Positions 1-9,384 of a stretch of DNA of 64,000 bases are shown here, one piece after another. Positions within the stretch are counted from its first letter, which is position 1. The number at the start of each line of letters is the position of its first letter. A model generated the notes under the pieces. That model worked only from the letters and a program-made list of their open reading frames with translations, had not been told where the DNA came from and ran no database searches. Position numbers and translations under genes: made by a program. The stretch is from assembly GCA_014802325.1 (NCBI GenBank), contig JAAVCK010000005.1:176531-240530 (forward strand), in the 5' to 3' direction. This stretch comes from Bacteroides sp. Its GTDB lineage: Bacteria > Bacteroidota > Bacteroidia > Bacteroidales > Muribaculaceae.

Positions 1-324
1 GCCATGATACCAATCTTCACCGACTTCCGCTTTAATTTAGGCAAACCGTCGGGCACGTCGGTCTACATCGACCTCAAGCTCGGAGCCACGTGGCTTATAG
101 GCGGCAGCTACCTCGAACTTGCTGAAAAATGCCTCGGCTCGTCGGCTCAGTTCTACCTGAAGCCTTCGTTGGGAGTACGCATACCTGTCAGTGCCACTTC
201 GTCGAAACAGGCCATAGACATAGGTTTGACCTATCAGCTCATCACCTCCGACCGCAACTATGCACCGTTTTCGTCTACCGTGTCGCTCAACAACATAGGC
301 GTGACTCTCGCTTATGAATGGTAG
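1..324 (+). CDS. Outer-membrane beta-barrel protein, C-terminal fragment (5' truncated by window edge)
   Basis: The reading frame is open from base 1, so the true start lies upstream. About 107 residues are visible. Alternating hydrophobic and polar stretches end in the aromatic terminus LAYEW, which is typical of the last strand of an outer-membrane beta-barrel recognised by the BAM machinery. Its specific function cannot be judged from this fragment. An OmpW/PorT-like small barrel is one possibility. Confidence 0.6.
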   Translation, partial: AMIPIFTDFRFNLGKPSGTSVYIDLKLGATWLIGGSYLELAEKCLGSSAQFYLKPSLGVRIPVSATSSKQAIDIGLTYQLITSDRNYAPFSSTVSLNNIGVTLAYEW

Positions 325-360
325 GAAATTATCCATCTCTTATCCCCACTCCTTCTCATC

Positions 361-666
361 ATGTTTATCATCAGCTTCTTGCGTAAGATTCTCAACCTGC
401 TTACAGGAGGTCCGGCTATCTCAGGAGATACCGCCGGCAACAATAATAGTAGTATCGATTCAACCAAAATTGATCACGGCTCATCTATTGCCATGACACG
501 CTTTGAACAAATTGAACGTGAAGAAAGAGAAGAAAGATTGCGGGCTATAGAAGAAAGGATGAAAAATACTCGCCACATCTATCGCAGATGCGACGATGAC
601 GACTATTTTCACGACTCTTACGACGACTTTGCCCACACTTCCGACGACTTTGACGACGATTATTGA
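361..666 (+). CDS. Small acidic hypothetical protein
   Basis: This 101-residue protein starts at an ATG 37 bases after the preceding stop. It has a short hydrophobic N-terminus (about residues 1-15), a charged helical middle rich in Glu/Arg (about 46-70, possibly coiled coil), and an extremely acidic Asp/Tyr/His tail (about 76-101). I do not recognise a family. The hydrophobic start could be a membrane anchor, with the acidic tail binding cations or a basic partner, but this is speculative. No strong promoter was seen, so it may be co-transcribed with the upstream barrel gene. Confidence 0.5.
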   Translation: MFIISFLRKILNLLTGGPAISGDTAGNNNSSIDSTKIDHGSSIAMTRFEQIEREEREERLRAIEERMKNTRHIYRRCDDDDYFHDSYDDFAHTSDDFDDDY

Positions 667-775
667 TTATCATAGCAGAAAATAATACGGTCAGAACTCC
701 GGCTCGCTGCCATGCCATTTTTATCTCGTCAATGATTTTGTGAGACGTTGTGCCTGAATACCGCAAATATTTTCG

Positions 776-783
776 TAAATTTG
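776..783 (+). promoter_or_regulatory. Candidate -7 element for nadB
   Basis: TAAATTTG matches the Bacteroidota -7 consensus TAnnTTTG and lies 33 bases before the nadB ATG. The -33 element is weak: the nearest TTG is at 748-750, a 25-base spacer. Confidence 0.5.
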
Positions 784-816
784 CGGTCAATAACATTTCA
801 GCCGTATTCTCACGTA

Positions 817-2400
817 ATGACCCGTCAATATGATTTTCTGGTGATCGGTTCCGGAATAGCCGGAATGAGTTTCGCCCTGAAAGTGGCACGCCACGGCCGC
901 GTAGCCCTTATATGCAAGACCACCCTCGACGAAGCCAACACGGCTCTCGCTCAGGGAGGTGTGGCCTCGGTGACCAACCTTGAAGTAGACGATTTCGACA
1001 AGCACATCCATGACACTATGGTGGCCGGCGACTGGCTCTCAGATCCCGCCGCCGTGGAGCTCGTAGTCAAGAATGCCCCCGAGCAGATACGCGAGCTCAT
1101 AGGTTGGGGTGTGGATTTCGACCGCAACGACAAGGGCGATTTCGACCTTCACCGCGAAGGCGGACACTCGGAATTCCGCATACTCCACCATGCCGACAAT
1201 ACCGGCTTCGAGATCCAGCAGTCGCTCATCGAGGCCGTAAGGAAGTGTGACAACATCGATATTTTCGAGCATCACTTCGCCATCGAAATCATCACCCAGC
1301 ACCACCTGGGCAAAATCGTCACCCGACGCACCCCCGACATCACATGCTACGGCGCCTATGTGCTCGACACCGAGACCGGACATGTCGACACATTCCTCTC
1401 GCGTATCACTCTCATGGCCACCGGAGGAGCCGGAGCGGTATATCTCACCACCACCAATCCTCTCGTAGCCACGGGCGACGGCATAGCAATGGTATATCGC
1501 GCCAAAGGCACGGTGAAAGACATGGAGTTTATCCAGTTTCACCCCACCGCACTGTTTCATCCAGGCGACCGCCCATCATTTCTCATCACCGAGGCCATGC
1601 GCGGCTACGGAGGTGTGCTCCGCAACCTCAAAGGCGAGGAGTTCATGCATAAATATGACCCGCGCCTGTCGCTCGCTCCGCGCGACATAGTGGCCCGCGC
1701 CATCGACTCTGAAATGAAACTCAACGGCGACGACCACGTATATCTCGACGTCACTCACAAAGATCCCGAGGAGACGCGCCGCCATTTCCCCAACATCTAC
1801 GCCAAATGCCTCTCGCTGGGCATCGACATCACCCGCGATTACATACCCGTGGCACCCGCAGCCCACTATCTGTGCGGCGGCATAAAGGTCGACACCAACG
1901 CCGAGTCGTCGATCAAGCGGCTCTATGCCGTGGGCGAATGCTCTTGCACCGGACTCCACGGCGGCAACCGTCTGGCATCCAACTCACTGATCGAGGCCGT
2001 GGTATATGCCGACGCCGCCGCCCGCCACGTGATAGAGCATGCGCCCGGCTACCAGTTCCGCACCGATGTGCCCGAATGGAACGACGAAGGCACGAGCATG
2101 CCCGAAGAGATGGTGCTTATCACTCAGAGCCTAAAGGAAGTGAACCAGATCATGGGCACATACGTTGGTATAGTAAGAAGCAATCTGCGTCTTGACCGCG
2201 CCTGGAACCGCCTCGATATTCTCTACGAGGAGACGGAGCGGCTTTTCAAGCGCTCTAAAGCCTCACGCGAGATATGCGAGTTGCGCAATCTCATCAACGT
2301 GGCATATCTTATCATGCGTCAAGCCAAGGAACGTAAGGAATCGCGCGGACTGCACTTCTCAATCGACTATCCACGTGATCCATCTCTCCCCGTAACCTGA
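817..2400 (+). CDS. nadB: L-aspartate oxidase
   Basis: This FAD enzyme oxidises L-aspartate to iminoaspartate, the first step of de novo NAD synthesis in the cytoplasm. The 527-residue product is the usual family length. It opens with the dinucleotide-binding motif VIGSGIAG and carries the family signatures GGHS, FIQFHPTAL, and a C-terminal GGNRLASNSLIEAV flavin-binding segment. I chose the ATG at 817 over an in-frame TTG at 748 because the flavin motif should lie close to the N-terminus and the candidate promoter lies between them. The stop overlaps the next start. nadD of the same pathway is also in the window. Confidence 0.95.
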   Translation: MTRQYDFLVIGSGIAGMSFALKVARHGRVALICKTTLDEANTALAQGGVASVTNLEVDDFDKHIHDTMVAGDWLSDPAAVELVVKNAPEQIRELIGWGVDFDRNDKGDFDLHREGGHSEFRILHHADNTGFEIQQSLIEAVRKCDNIDIFEHHFAIEIITQHHLGKIVTRRTPDITCYGAYVLDTETGHVDTFLSRITLMATGGAGAVYLTTTNPLVATGDGIAMVYRAKGTVKDMEFIQFHPTALFHPGDRPSFLITEAMRGYGGVLRNLKGEEFMHKYDPRLSLAPRDIVARAIDSEMKLNGDDHVYLDVTHKDPEETRRHFPNIYAKCLSLGIDITRDYIPVAPAAHYLCGGIKVDTNAESSIKRLYAVGECSCTGLHGGNRLASNSLIEAVVYADAAARHVIEHAPGYQFRTDVPEWNDEGTSMPEEMVLITQSLKEVNQIMGTYVGIVRSNLRLDRAWNRLDILYEETERLFKRSKASREICELRNLINVAYLIMRQAKERKESRGLHFSIDYPRDPSLPVT

Positions 2401-3065
2401 TGAAGCATCTTTTCCTCGTCATACTTGCCGCTCTGATGACTGTATCCGCCCTCCATGCGGCGAAGCCGATAGTGGTCGGCATAGAGTCAACATTTCCCTC
2501 GGCCGAACAGGTCGAGGCGCAGGGTGGTCGCATCAAGCCTATTCAGGGATATTACTTCATCACCGACGAGATCGACAACGAGCCGTCGTTTATGCTCGTG
2601 CTCAGCGAAGTGGTGGTGTATCCCGAACTGAAGTTCAAGAATAAAAAAGACGAGGAATTTTACTGGAAGACCGTGCGCGACGTTAAGAAGACTCTCCCCT
2701 ACGCCAAGCTCATCTGCGAAACTCTGATAGAGACCTACGAATATATCGAGACGTTTCCCACTCAGGAGGAGCGCGAGGCTCACCTCAAGGCTATGGAGAG
2801 CGCAGTGTTTGACCAATACAAACCTGTGCTGAAAAAATTCACCAAGTCGCAGGCTCAGATGCTCATTAAGCTCATCAACCGCGAGACCAACCAGTCAAGC
2901 TACTCTATACTCAAGGCTTTTCTCGGATCATTCCGTGCCGGATTCTGGCAGACGTTCGGACGCTTTTTCGGCGTTAATCTCAAGACGTCGTACAAGCCTG
3001 ATTCCGATAAGAAAGATGCCGTAATAGAGCGCGTGGCCAGTCTGGTGGAGCGGGGGATGCTCTGA
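2400..3065 (+). CDS. DUF4294 family secreted protein
   Basis: This 221-residue protein starts at an ATG overlapping the nadB stop (TGATG), so it is translationally coupled. A signal peptide occupies about residues 1-20 (ending SALHA). The central part, with VVVYPELKFKNKKDEEFY followed by VRDVKKTLPYAKL, resembles the DUF4294 family of Bacteroidota, which has no assigned function. The rest is charged and helical. Position suggests co-expression with nadB but gives no clue to a shared role. Confidence 0.75.
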   Translation: MKHLFLVILAALMTVSALHAAKPIVVGIESTFPSAEQVEAQGGRIKPIQGYYFITDEIDNEPSFMLVLSEVVVYPELKFKNKKDEEFYWKTVRDVKKTLPYAKLICETLIETYEYIETFPTQEEREAHLKAMESAVFDQYKPVLKKFTKSQAQMLIKLINRETNQSSYSILKAFLGSFRAGFWQTFGRFFGVNLKTSYKPDSDKKDAVIERVASLVERGML

Positions 3066-3071
3066 ATTCGG

Positions 3072-3140
3072 GATCATGATTCAGGATTCAGGATTCATGA
3101 TTTATGATTCAGGATTCATGATTTATGATTCATGATTTTT
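3072..3140. repeat. AT-rich degenerate ATGATT repeat array, copy 1
   Basis: Short degenerate units of the type GATTCATGATTTA are repeated in tandem directly after the stop of the DUF4294 gene. Related arrays follow gmk (47669-47783), the rubrerythrin gene (57934-58099) and the metallophosphoesterase gene (58462-58529). No coding potential. Confidence 0.7.
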
Positions 3141-3194
3141 GATCGATAATTTTACAATAACTAATTTTTTTTAACCATAAATCTTTGACCATTT

Positions 3195-4349
3195 ATGATT
3201 CATCGTTTTATTCTCAATGAAGTATCTTACTTCGGCCCGGGATCACGCAAGGAACTCCCCGAAGTGCTCGGCCGTCTCGGCAAATCTAAAGCTCTTATCG
3301 TGACCGATAAAGACCTGGTGCGTTTCGGCGTGGCTGCTAAAGTGACCGAAGTTCTTGATAATGCCGGTTTCCCCTACGAGATTTTCTCGGATGTTAAGCC
3401 CAATCCCACCGTCACCAACGTGCTCGACGGTATAGAAGCTTTCAAAAAGGCTCAGGCCGACGTGCTCATTGCCATAGGCGGTGGCTCGTCGATGGATACG
3501 GCCAAGGCCGTGGGCATCGTGATAGCCAACCCCGAGTTTTCTGACATCGTATCACTCGAAGGCTGCGCTCCTACCCGCAACAAGAGCGTGCCCATGATAG
3601 CCCTGCCCACTACCGCCGGCACTGCCGCCGAGACCACTATCAACTATGTGATCATCGACGAGGAGAAACATAAGAAGATGGTGTGTGTTGACCCCAACGA
3701 CATCCCTGCCGTGGCTATCATCGACGCCGAACTCATGTATACCCTCCCCCGCAGCCTCACCGCAGCTACCGGTATGGATGCGCTCACTCACGCTATCGAA
3801 GGCTACATCACCCGCGGAGCTTGGGCTATGAGCGATATGATGGAGATCGAGGCCATCCGCATGATAGCCCGTCATCTCCCCGTAGCCGTAGAGCATCCTG
3901 ACAACGTGGAGGCCCGCGAAGGCATGGCTCTGGCTCAGTATATAGCAGGTATGGCTTTCTCAAATGTAGGTCTCGGTCTCGTACACGGTATGGCTCACCC
4001 GATGGGCTCGCTCCACGATGTGCCTCACGGTGTAGCCAACGCTCTGCTGCTCCCCACCATCATGGAATTTAACCGCGAGTCGAGCCTCGACAAATACCGC
4101 TCGATAGCCGAAGCTATGGGTGTGGACACCTCCCGCATGAGCCGTGAGGAAGCAGCTATGGCTGCCGTAAAGGCTGTGCGCGACCTCGCTATAAAGGTTG
4201 GCATACCCCAGCACCTCACCGACCTCGGCATAACGGCTGACGACATACCCGCTCTCGCCGCTCAGGCTTTCGAGGACGTATGTACTCCGGGCAATCCCCG
4301 CGACGTGACACTCGAAGAAATTGTAGAACTCTACAATAAGGTTCTCTAA
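3195..4349 (+). CDS. fucO: Lactaldehyde reductase (iron-containing alcohol dehydrogenase)
   Basis: This enzyme reduces L-lactaldehyde to 1,2-propanediol with NADH in fucose and rhamnose fermentation. The 384-residue protein follows E. coli FucO closely from memory, for example in LNE..WFGPG-like N-terminus, ALIVTDK, IAIGGGSSMDTAKA, PTTAGTAAE and DALTHAIEGYITRGAWA. The metal-binding Asp and His residues are present in DALTHAIEG, LVHGMAHPMG and VPHGVANA. It is a single gene with a hairpin after its stop. No fucose or rhamnose genes flank it, so the physiological aldehyde is inferred from family only. Confidence 0.92.
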   Translation: MIHRFILNEVSYFGPGSRKELPEVLGRLGKSKALIVTDKDLVRFGVAAKVTEVLDNAGFPYEIFSDVKPNPTVTNVLDGIEAFKKAQADVLIAIGGGSSMDTAKAVGIVIANPEFSDIVSLEGCAPTRNKSVPMIALPTTAGTAAETTINYVIIDEEKHKKMVCVDPNDIPAVAIIDAELMYTLPRSLTAATGMDALTHAIEGYITRGAWAMSDMMEIEAIRMIARHLPVAVEHPDNVEAREGMALAQYIAGMAFSNVGLGLVHGMAHPMGSLHDVPHGVANALLLPTIMEFNRESSLDKYRSIAEAMGVDTSRMSREEAAMAAVKAVRDLAIKVGIPQHLTDLGITADDIPALAAQAFEDVCTPGNPRDVTLEEIVELYNKVL

Positions 4350-4374
4350 AATCACCGTATCAACTTCATTTCGC

Positions 4375-4405
4375 AGGCCGGGACCGATTCCCTCGTTCCC
4401 GGCCT
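4375..4405 (+). terminator. Hairpin after fucO
   Basis: AGGCCGGGA (4375-4383) pairs perfectly with TCCCGGCCT (4397-4405). No long T tract follows, so termination may be partial. The next start codon is only 6 bases downstream. Confidence 0.55.
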
Positions 4406-4411
4406 TGATAT

Positions 4412-5548
4412 ATGCGATACTTTGCCGCAACACTCATCTTATTGCTGTCGACTCTGATTTCAAGAGCCGACTCTATTACCGTGCAGCTCCTCACTATAGG
4501 ACAAGGAGAGGTGTTTTTCCAGCTTCACGGTCATGCTGCCCTACGCCTGATATGTCAGGACAGCGACAGTGTCTACTCCTTCGAGACCGATCCGGAGCGG
4601 TCGGCGGTAATGCAATATCTGGCCGGCAACTCCGGCTCGATCATAGCGCTCCCGAGCCGGCAGCTTATCGACAGCATCGGCGCGTCGGGTCGCGGACTCA
4701 AAGCCTACACTCTCGGGCTGACATCGGCCGAAGCATACCGGCTGCTCAGCCTGCTGCGTAATAGCTCCGGGCAAATGCATGACCGCTTCAACATGAGGTC
4801 GGCCAACTGCACCACTCAACTTTTCGATCTGATAGACTCGGCAGTAGCTCCGTCGAAGATTTCGCCGGGACTATCACCGGTTTTCGCGCTACCGGCCGCG
4901 CGGTTCTACACCGACACTCTCCGTCAAGACGCTCCGTGGGTTTCGGCACTCATCACACTTGCCCTCGGATCGGCGTCAGACGAGCCTGTAGCGGGAGCGC
5001 GCTCGGTGTCGCCGCTAATATTTGATGACCAGTACCGATACTTTACCATCATGCCCGAAGGGCGCCCGCTTGTGACACACGCCGTCGAGATCCATCGACG
5101 CACCTCTTCCGTATCGCCGCCGGCAGTCACACCCGTCGACCTCTCCATTGCCCTTGCCGCGATACTTCTTATTGCGACAGTATTGTCAGTCAGCGGCATC
5201 AAACCTGATATCACCACCGCCCTCGACCGACTCTCATTCGGTTTCATATTTCTCCTCGGCTCACTGATAGCCTTCGCCACATTCACCCCCTACAGCGTAG
5301 GCAGCGGCTTCTCATGGTCGCTCACGGTGCTTAATCCGCTCATCATCTTCCTTCCGACGCTGCGGCGTCACGCCACGGCACTGCGAATCATCACTGCCGC
5401 GTGGAGCGCCTGGCTGCTGACGTTCGCTATCTTCAGCCCCGCATTCACCGCCGAATCCCTCGCGGCCGTGCGCATACTTGCAGCGGCCCTCGCCCTGCGG
5501 CTGCTGACGCTTAGACACACAAATTCAGCACTAAATTTGGCTGGTTGA
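4412..5548 (+). CDS. DUF4105 (Lnb N-terminal-like) membrane protein
   Basis: The 378-residue protein begins with a signal peptide (about residues 1-19). An extracytoplasmic domain with the motifs LLTIGQGEVFFQLHGHAALR and ANCTTQLFDLID follows; these fit the DUF4105/Lnb N-terminal family and carry its conserved His and Asn-Cys positions. From about residue 245 onward there are four to five hydrophobic membrane segments. Bacteroidota members have this periplasmic-plus-membrane layout and no firmly established reaction. A protease or amidase-like role is sometimes suggested for the fold. Confidence 0.75.
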   Translation: MRYFAATLILLLSTLISRADSITVQLLTIGQGEVFFQLHGHAALRLICQDSDSVYSFETDPERSAVMQYLAGNSGSIIALPSRQLIDSIGASGRGLKAYTLGLTSAEAYRLLSLLRNSSGQMHDRFNMRSANCTTQLFDLIDSAVAPSKISPGLSPVFALPAARFYTDTLRQDAPWVSALITLALGSASDEPVAGARSVSPLIFDDQYRYFTIMPEGRPLVTHAVEIHRRTSSVSPPAVTPVDLSIALAAILLIATVLSVSGIKPDITTALDRLSFGFIFLLGSLIAFATFTPYSVGSGFSWSLTVLNPLIIFLPTLRRHATALRIITAAWSAWLLTFAIFSPAFTAESLAAVRILAAALALRLLTLRHTNSALNLAG

Positions 5549-5567
5549 GGCTAAATGCGTAACTTTG
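5536..5567 (+). promoter_or_regulatory. Promoter of purL
   Basis: TTTG (5536-5539), a 20-base spacer, then TAACTTTG (5560-5567) is a near-ideal Bacteroidota promoter. The -33 element lies inside the end of the upstream DUF4105 gene. The predicted transcript starts about 33 bases before the purL ATG. Confidence 0.75.
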
Positions 5568-5606
5568 TGTCCTAATTTAACTTTGACTCACCATACCTGA
5601 TCAAAA

Positions 5607-8600
5607 ATGGTTGTACTATTTCAAAAAGGAGCCGACAAGTTTTTCGCCGTCGAGACAGATCACCGTTTCGCTGCCGATGAAGTGGAAAAACTCACGTGGC
5701 TCTTCGACGGCGCTGTTCCCGTCAATCAAGCTTCAGTCAAGGGCACTTTTATAGGCCCCCGCAAGGAAATGATAACCCCCTGGAGCACCAATGCAGTGGA
5801 AATCACCCAAAACATGGGACTGAAGGGCATAACCCGCATCGAGGAGTTCACACTCAGCTCCGACGCCGAGCCTAAATTTGACAAGATGCTCAACCGTGTC
5901 TACGACTCTCTCGACGACACCGTGTTCACCACTTCGATGACAGCTGCTCCGATAGTGTATATCGACGACATCAGCGAATATAACCGAGCCGAAGGTCTGG
6001 CTCTGAGCAAAGAGGAGGAGGATTACCTCCGCGAACTCTCAGCCCGCCTGGGGCGCAAGCTCACTGACAGCGAGGTATTCGGATTCTCGCAGGTCAACAG
6101 CGAACACTGCCGTCATAAGATATTCAACGGCTCATTTGTGATCGATGGCGAAGAGAAACCTCTATCGCTCTTCAAGCTCATCAAGAAGACATCGCAGGAA
6201 AACCCCAACGGCCTCGTATCGGCCTATAAAGACAACGTGGCTTTCGTAAAAGGCCCCGTGATAGAGCAATTCTATCCCGTCAATCCCGACCGCCCCGACT
6301 ACTTCGAGGTGCGCGACCTGCCCACAGTGCTGTCGCTCAAGGCCGAGACCCACAACTTCCCCACCACCGTAGAACCCTTCAACGGCGCCGCCACCGGTAC
6401 CGGCGGTGAAATCCGCGACCGTCTGGGTGGCGGACGCGCATCGCTCCCCCTGGCCGGTACGGCAGTATACATGACGTCTTATCCCCGCATGAGCGAGCGT
6501 CATCGCTGGGAGCTGATGATGGATCCCCGCGTATGGCTCTATCAGACTCCGTGCGAGATACTTATCAAGGCATCAAATGGCGCATCAGACTTCGGCAACA
6601 AGTTCGGCCAGCCGCTCATCTGCGGTTCGCTGCTCACCTTCGAGCACGATGAAAACGGCCGCATGTATGCCTACGACAAGGTCATCATGCTTGCCGGAGG
6701 TGTAGGCTACGCCGCATCAAAAGATGCTATCAAAGCTGTGCCCGAGGAGCATCAGGCCGTAGTGGTGATGGGCGGCGACAACTACCGCATCGGCATGGGC
6801 GGCGGTGCAGTATCGTCGGTCGAGACCGGACAATACGCATCGGGTATCGAGCTCAACGCCGTGCAGCGCGCCAACCCCGAGATGCAGAAGCGTGTATCGA
6901 ACGTGATACGTGCCCTTGCTGAAAACGACAACAATCCCATCGTGTCAATTCACGACCACGGCGCCGGAGGCCATCTCAACGCCTTGTCGGAACTCGTGGA
7001 AGAGACCGGAGGTATAATCCATATCGACAAGCTCCCCGTAGGCGACAAGACCCTTTCGTCGCGCGAGATCATAGGCAACGAGTCGCAGGAGCGCATGGGT
7101 ATGGTGATGGATAAAAAAGATGTGGACTACGTAGGCCGCATAGCCGAGCGCGAACGCGCTCCCATGTATGTGGTGGGCGAGACCACGGGCGACGACCGCT
7201 TTGTGTTTGAGCAGGCCGACGGTGTGCGCCCCATCGATCTGGCTATGAGCGATATGTTCGGCTCATCGCCCAAGACCACTCTTACCGACAATACCGTAAT
7301 CACCCGATATGCCGACGTAGACTACGACCTGTCGGAGCTTGAGCAGTCGATAGCCGACGTGCTCGCGCTTGAAGCCGTGGCTTGCAAAGACTGGCTCACC
7401 AACAAGGTCGACCGCTCGGTTACCGGCAAGATCGCCCGTCAGCAGTGCCAGGGCGAAATACAGCTCCCGCTGTCAGACTGCGGCGTGGTGGCTCTCGACT
7501 ACACCGGCACGCGAGGCATAGCCACCTCAATAGGCCACGCTCCGCAGGTAGCGCTCATCGATGCTGCACGTGGCAGCCGCCTGGCTATAGCCGAATCGCT
7601 CACCAATATCGTGGGCACTCCCCTTGCCGAAGGCCTCAAATCGGTATCGCTCAGCGCCAACTGGATGTGGCCCTGCAAAAATCCCGGCGAAGATGCAGCC
7701 CTCTACTCAGCCGTGCAGGCCTGCAGCGACTACGCTTGCGCCCTCGGCATCAACATCCCTACCGGTAAAGACTCTCTGTCGATGACCCAGAAATACGGCG
7801 ACCGCAAGGTATATGCTCCCGGCACCGTAATCATATCGGCCGCCGGTGAAGTGAGCGACGTGAAAAAGACTCTCTCTCCCGTGCTCGCCTACAAGGATTC
7901 ACGACTTTACTACATATCATTCGCCGACGGCAGCCTGGTGCTCGGAGGTTCGGCCTTCGCCCAGACCCGCAACCGCCTCGGCGCTGAAGCACCCGAAGCA
8001 GCCTCGCCCGAGAAATTCGCGGCTACATTCAATGCCGTGCAGCAGCTCGTGGCCGACGGCAAACTCCTTGCCGCTCACGACGTATCGGCCGGAGGTCTGG
8101 TGACCACTCTTCTCGAAATGGCGTTTGCCGACACCACCGTCGGTATCGACTTCGACGCCGACGCATTCAAGGCTATCGGCGAGACTGACCTCATGAAGAT
8201 ACTCTTCGCCGAAAATCCCGCTCTCGTGGTGCAGCTCTATGAAGATGACGTCAAAGCTCTTGACCAAGTGCTCAAAGCTGCCGGTGCCACATACTTCGAG
8301 ATAGGCTCTGTAACCACCGAACGCACCATGATAATCAACCACGGAGGCACCCAGCGCTGGATATCTATCGACGCCATGCGCGACGTGTGGTTCCACACCT
8401 CATATCTCATGGATGCCGTACAGAGCGGCGAAGACTGCGCCCGCAAGCGCTTTGAAAACTACAAGCACCAGCCCATCGAATACTGTCTGCCAGAAAACTT
8501 CGACGGCTCGCTGGCCTCGCGAGGCATAGCGCTCCGTCATAGCGGCGAGGCTCCCCGCGTCAAGGCCGCCATTATCCGCGAGAAGGGCGTCAACGGCGAC

Positions 8601-9311
8601 CGCGAGATGGCCTATTCGCTCTATCTCGCCGGATTTGACGTGAAAGACGTGCACATGACCGACCTCATGAGCGGCCGCGAGACACTCGACGATGTGAACA
8701 TGATAGTATTCTGCGGCGGATTCTCCAACTCCGACGTACTCGGATCGGCCAAAGGCTGGGCCGGAGGATTCCTCTGGAACGAGACCGCACAGGCCACCAT
8801 CAAGCGCTTCTACAGCCGTCCCGACACACTCTCGCTGGGTATATGCAACGGTTGCCAGCTCATGATCGAGCTTAATCTCATCAACCCCGAGCACCCCGAG
8901 CGCACCCGCATGCTCCACAACGACAGCCACAAATTCGAGTCGCAGTTCCTTGGCGTCACCATCCCGGCCAACAATTCGGTGATGTTCTCGTCGCTCGCCG
9001 GCTCTACCCTCGGCATATGGGTAGCCCACGGCGAAGGCAAGTTCTCGATGCCTATGGATGAAGACAAATACTGCGTAGTGGCCAAGTATGCCTACGACAG
9101 TTATCCGGCCAACCCCAACGGCTCTGACTACAACGTGGCAGGTATCTGCTCGGCCGACGGCCGTCATCTCGCCATGATGCCCCACATTGAGCGCGCCATA
9201 TTCCCCTGGCAGTGCGGTTACTGGCCTTCGGAAGTCAGCGCCGAAGTCACTCCCTGGATTGACGCATTCATCAATGCCCGCCGCTGGATAGAAAATTGCG
9301 CCGGAAAGTGA
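5607..9311 (+). CDS. purL: Phosphoribosylformylglycinamidine synthase (single-chain, large type)
   Basis: This enzyme converts FGAR and glutamine to FGAM with ATP, the fourth step of de novo purine synthesis. The 1234-residue single chain matches the large PurL that contains both synthetase and glutaminase. SEHCRHKIF and LKAETHNFPTTVEPFNGAATG lie in the first synthetase half, and IPTGKDSLSM in the second. The C-terminal glutaminase has the nucleophile in LGICNGCQL (Cys about 1080) and the supporting His/Glu in MMPHIERA. It is monocistronic, with its own promoter and a new promoter after its stop. Confidence 0.97.
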   Translation: MVVLFQKGADKFFAVETDHRFAADEVEKLTWLFDGAVPVNQASVKGTFIGPRKEMITPWSTNAVEITQNMGLKGITRIEEFTLSSDAEPKFDKMLNRVYDSLDDTVFTTSMTAAPIVYIDDISEYNRAEGLALSKEEEDYLRELSARLGRKLTDSEVFGFSQVNSEHCRHKIFNGSFVIDGEEKPLSLFKLIKKTSQENPNGLVSAYKDNVAFVKGPVIEQFYPVNPDRPDYFEVRDLPTVLSLKAETHNFPTTVEPFNGAATGTGGEIRDRLGGGRASLPLAGTAVYMTSYPRMSERHRWELMMDPRVWLYQTPCEILIKASNGASDFGNKFGQPLICGSLLTFEHDENGRMYAYDKVIMLAGGVGYAASKDAIKAVPEEHQAVVVMGGDNYRIGMGGGAVSSVETGQYASGIELNAVQRANPEMQKRVSNVIRALAENDNNPIVSIHDHGAGGHLNALSELVEETGGIIHIDKLPVGDKTLSSREIIGNESQERMGMVMDKKDVDYVGRIAERERAPMYVVGETTGDDRFVFEQADGVRPIDLAMSDMFGSSPKTTLTDNTVITRYADVDYDLSELEQSIADVLALEAVACKDWLTNKVDRSVTGKIARQQCQGEIQLPLSDCGVVALDYTGTRGIATSIGHAPQVALIDAARGSRLAIAESLTNIVGTPLAEGLKSVSLSANWMWPCKNPGEDAALYSAVQACSDYACALGINIPTGKDSLSMTQKYGDRKVYAPGTVIISAAGEVSDVKKTLSPVLAYKDSRLYYISFADGSLVLGGSAFAQTRNRLGAEAPEAASPEKFAATFNAVQQLVADGKLLAAHDVSAGGLVTTLLEMAFADTTVGIDFDADAFKAIGETDLMKILFAENPALVVQLYEDDVKALDQVLKAAGATYFEIGSVTTERTMIINHGGTQRWISIDAMRDVWFHTSYLMDAVQSGEDCARKRFENYKHQPIEYCLPENFDGSLASRGIALRHSGEAPRVKAAIIREKGVNGDREMAYSLYLAGFDVKDVHMTDLMSGRETLDDVNMIVFCGGFSNSDVLGSAKGWAGGFLWNETAQATIKRFYSRPDTLSLGICNGCQLMIELNLINPEHPERTRMLHNDSHKFESQFLGVTIPANNSVMFSSLAGSTLGIWVAHGEGKFSMPMDEDKYCVVAKYAYDSYPANPNGSDYNVAGICSADGRHLAMMPHIERAIFPWQCGYWPSEVSAEVTPWIDAFINARRWIENCAGK

Positions 9312-9332
9312 GCTATATTGCAGAATTTTTGT

Positions 9333-9340
9333 TAACTTTG
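9333..9340 (+). promoter_or_regulatory. Candidate -7 element for the etfBA-acyl-CoA dehydrogenase operon
   Basis: TAACTTTG lies 45 bases before the etfB ATG. No well-placed -33 TTTG was found. Confidence 0.5.
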
Positions 9341-9384
9341 TCGCATAAACACCCCTATAGTAACTAATTTAACATTTATCGTAT

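Noticed and set aside
3195..4349. Generic iron alcohol dehydrogenase call for fucO
   Set aside because: Similarity to FucO over the full length is much closer than to other iron alcohol dehydrogenases as recalled, so the specific name is preferred.
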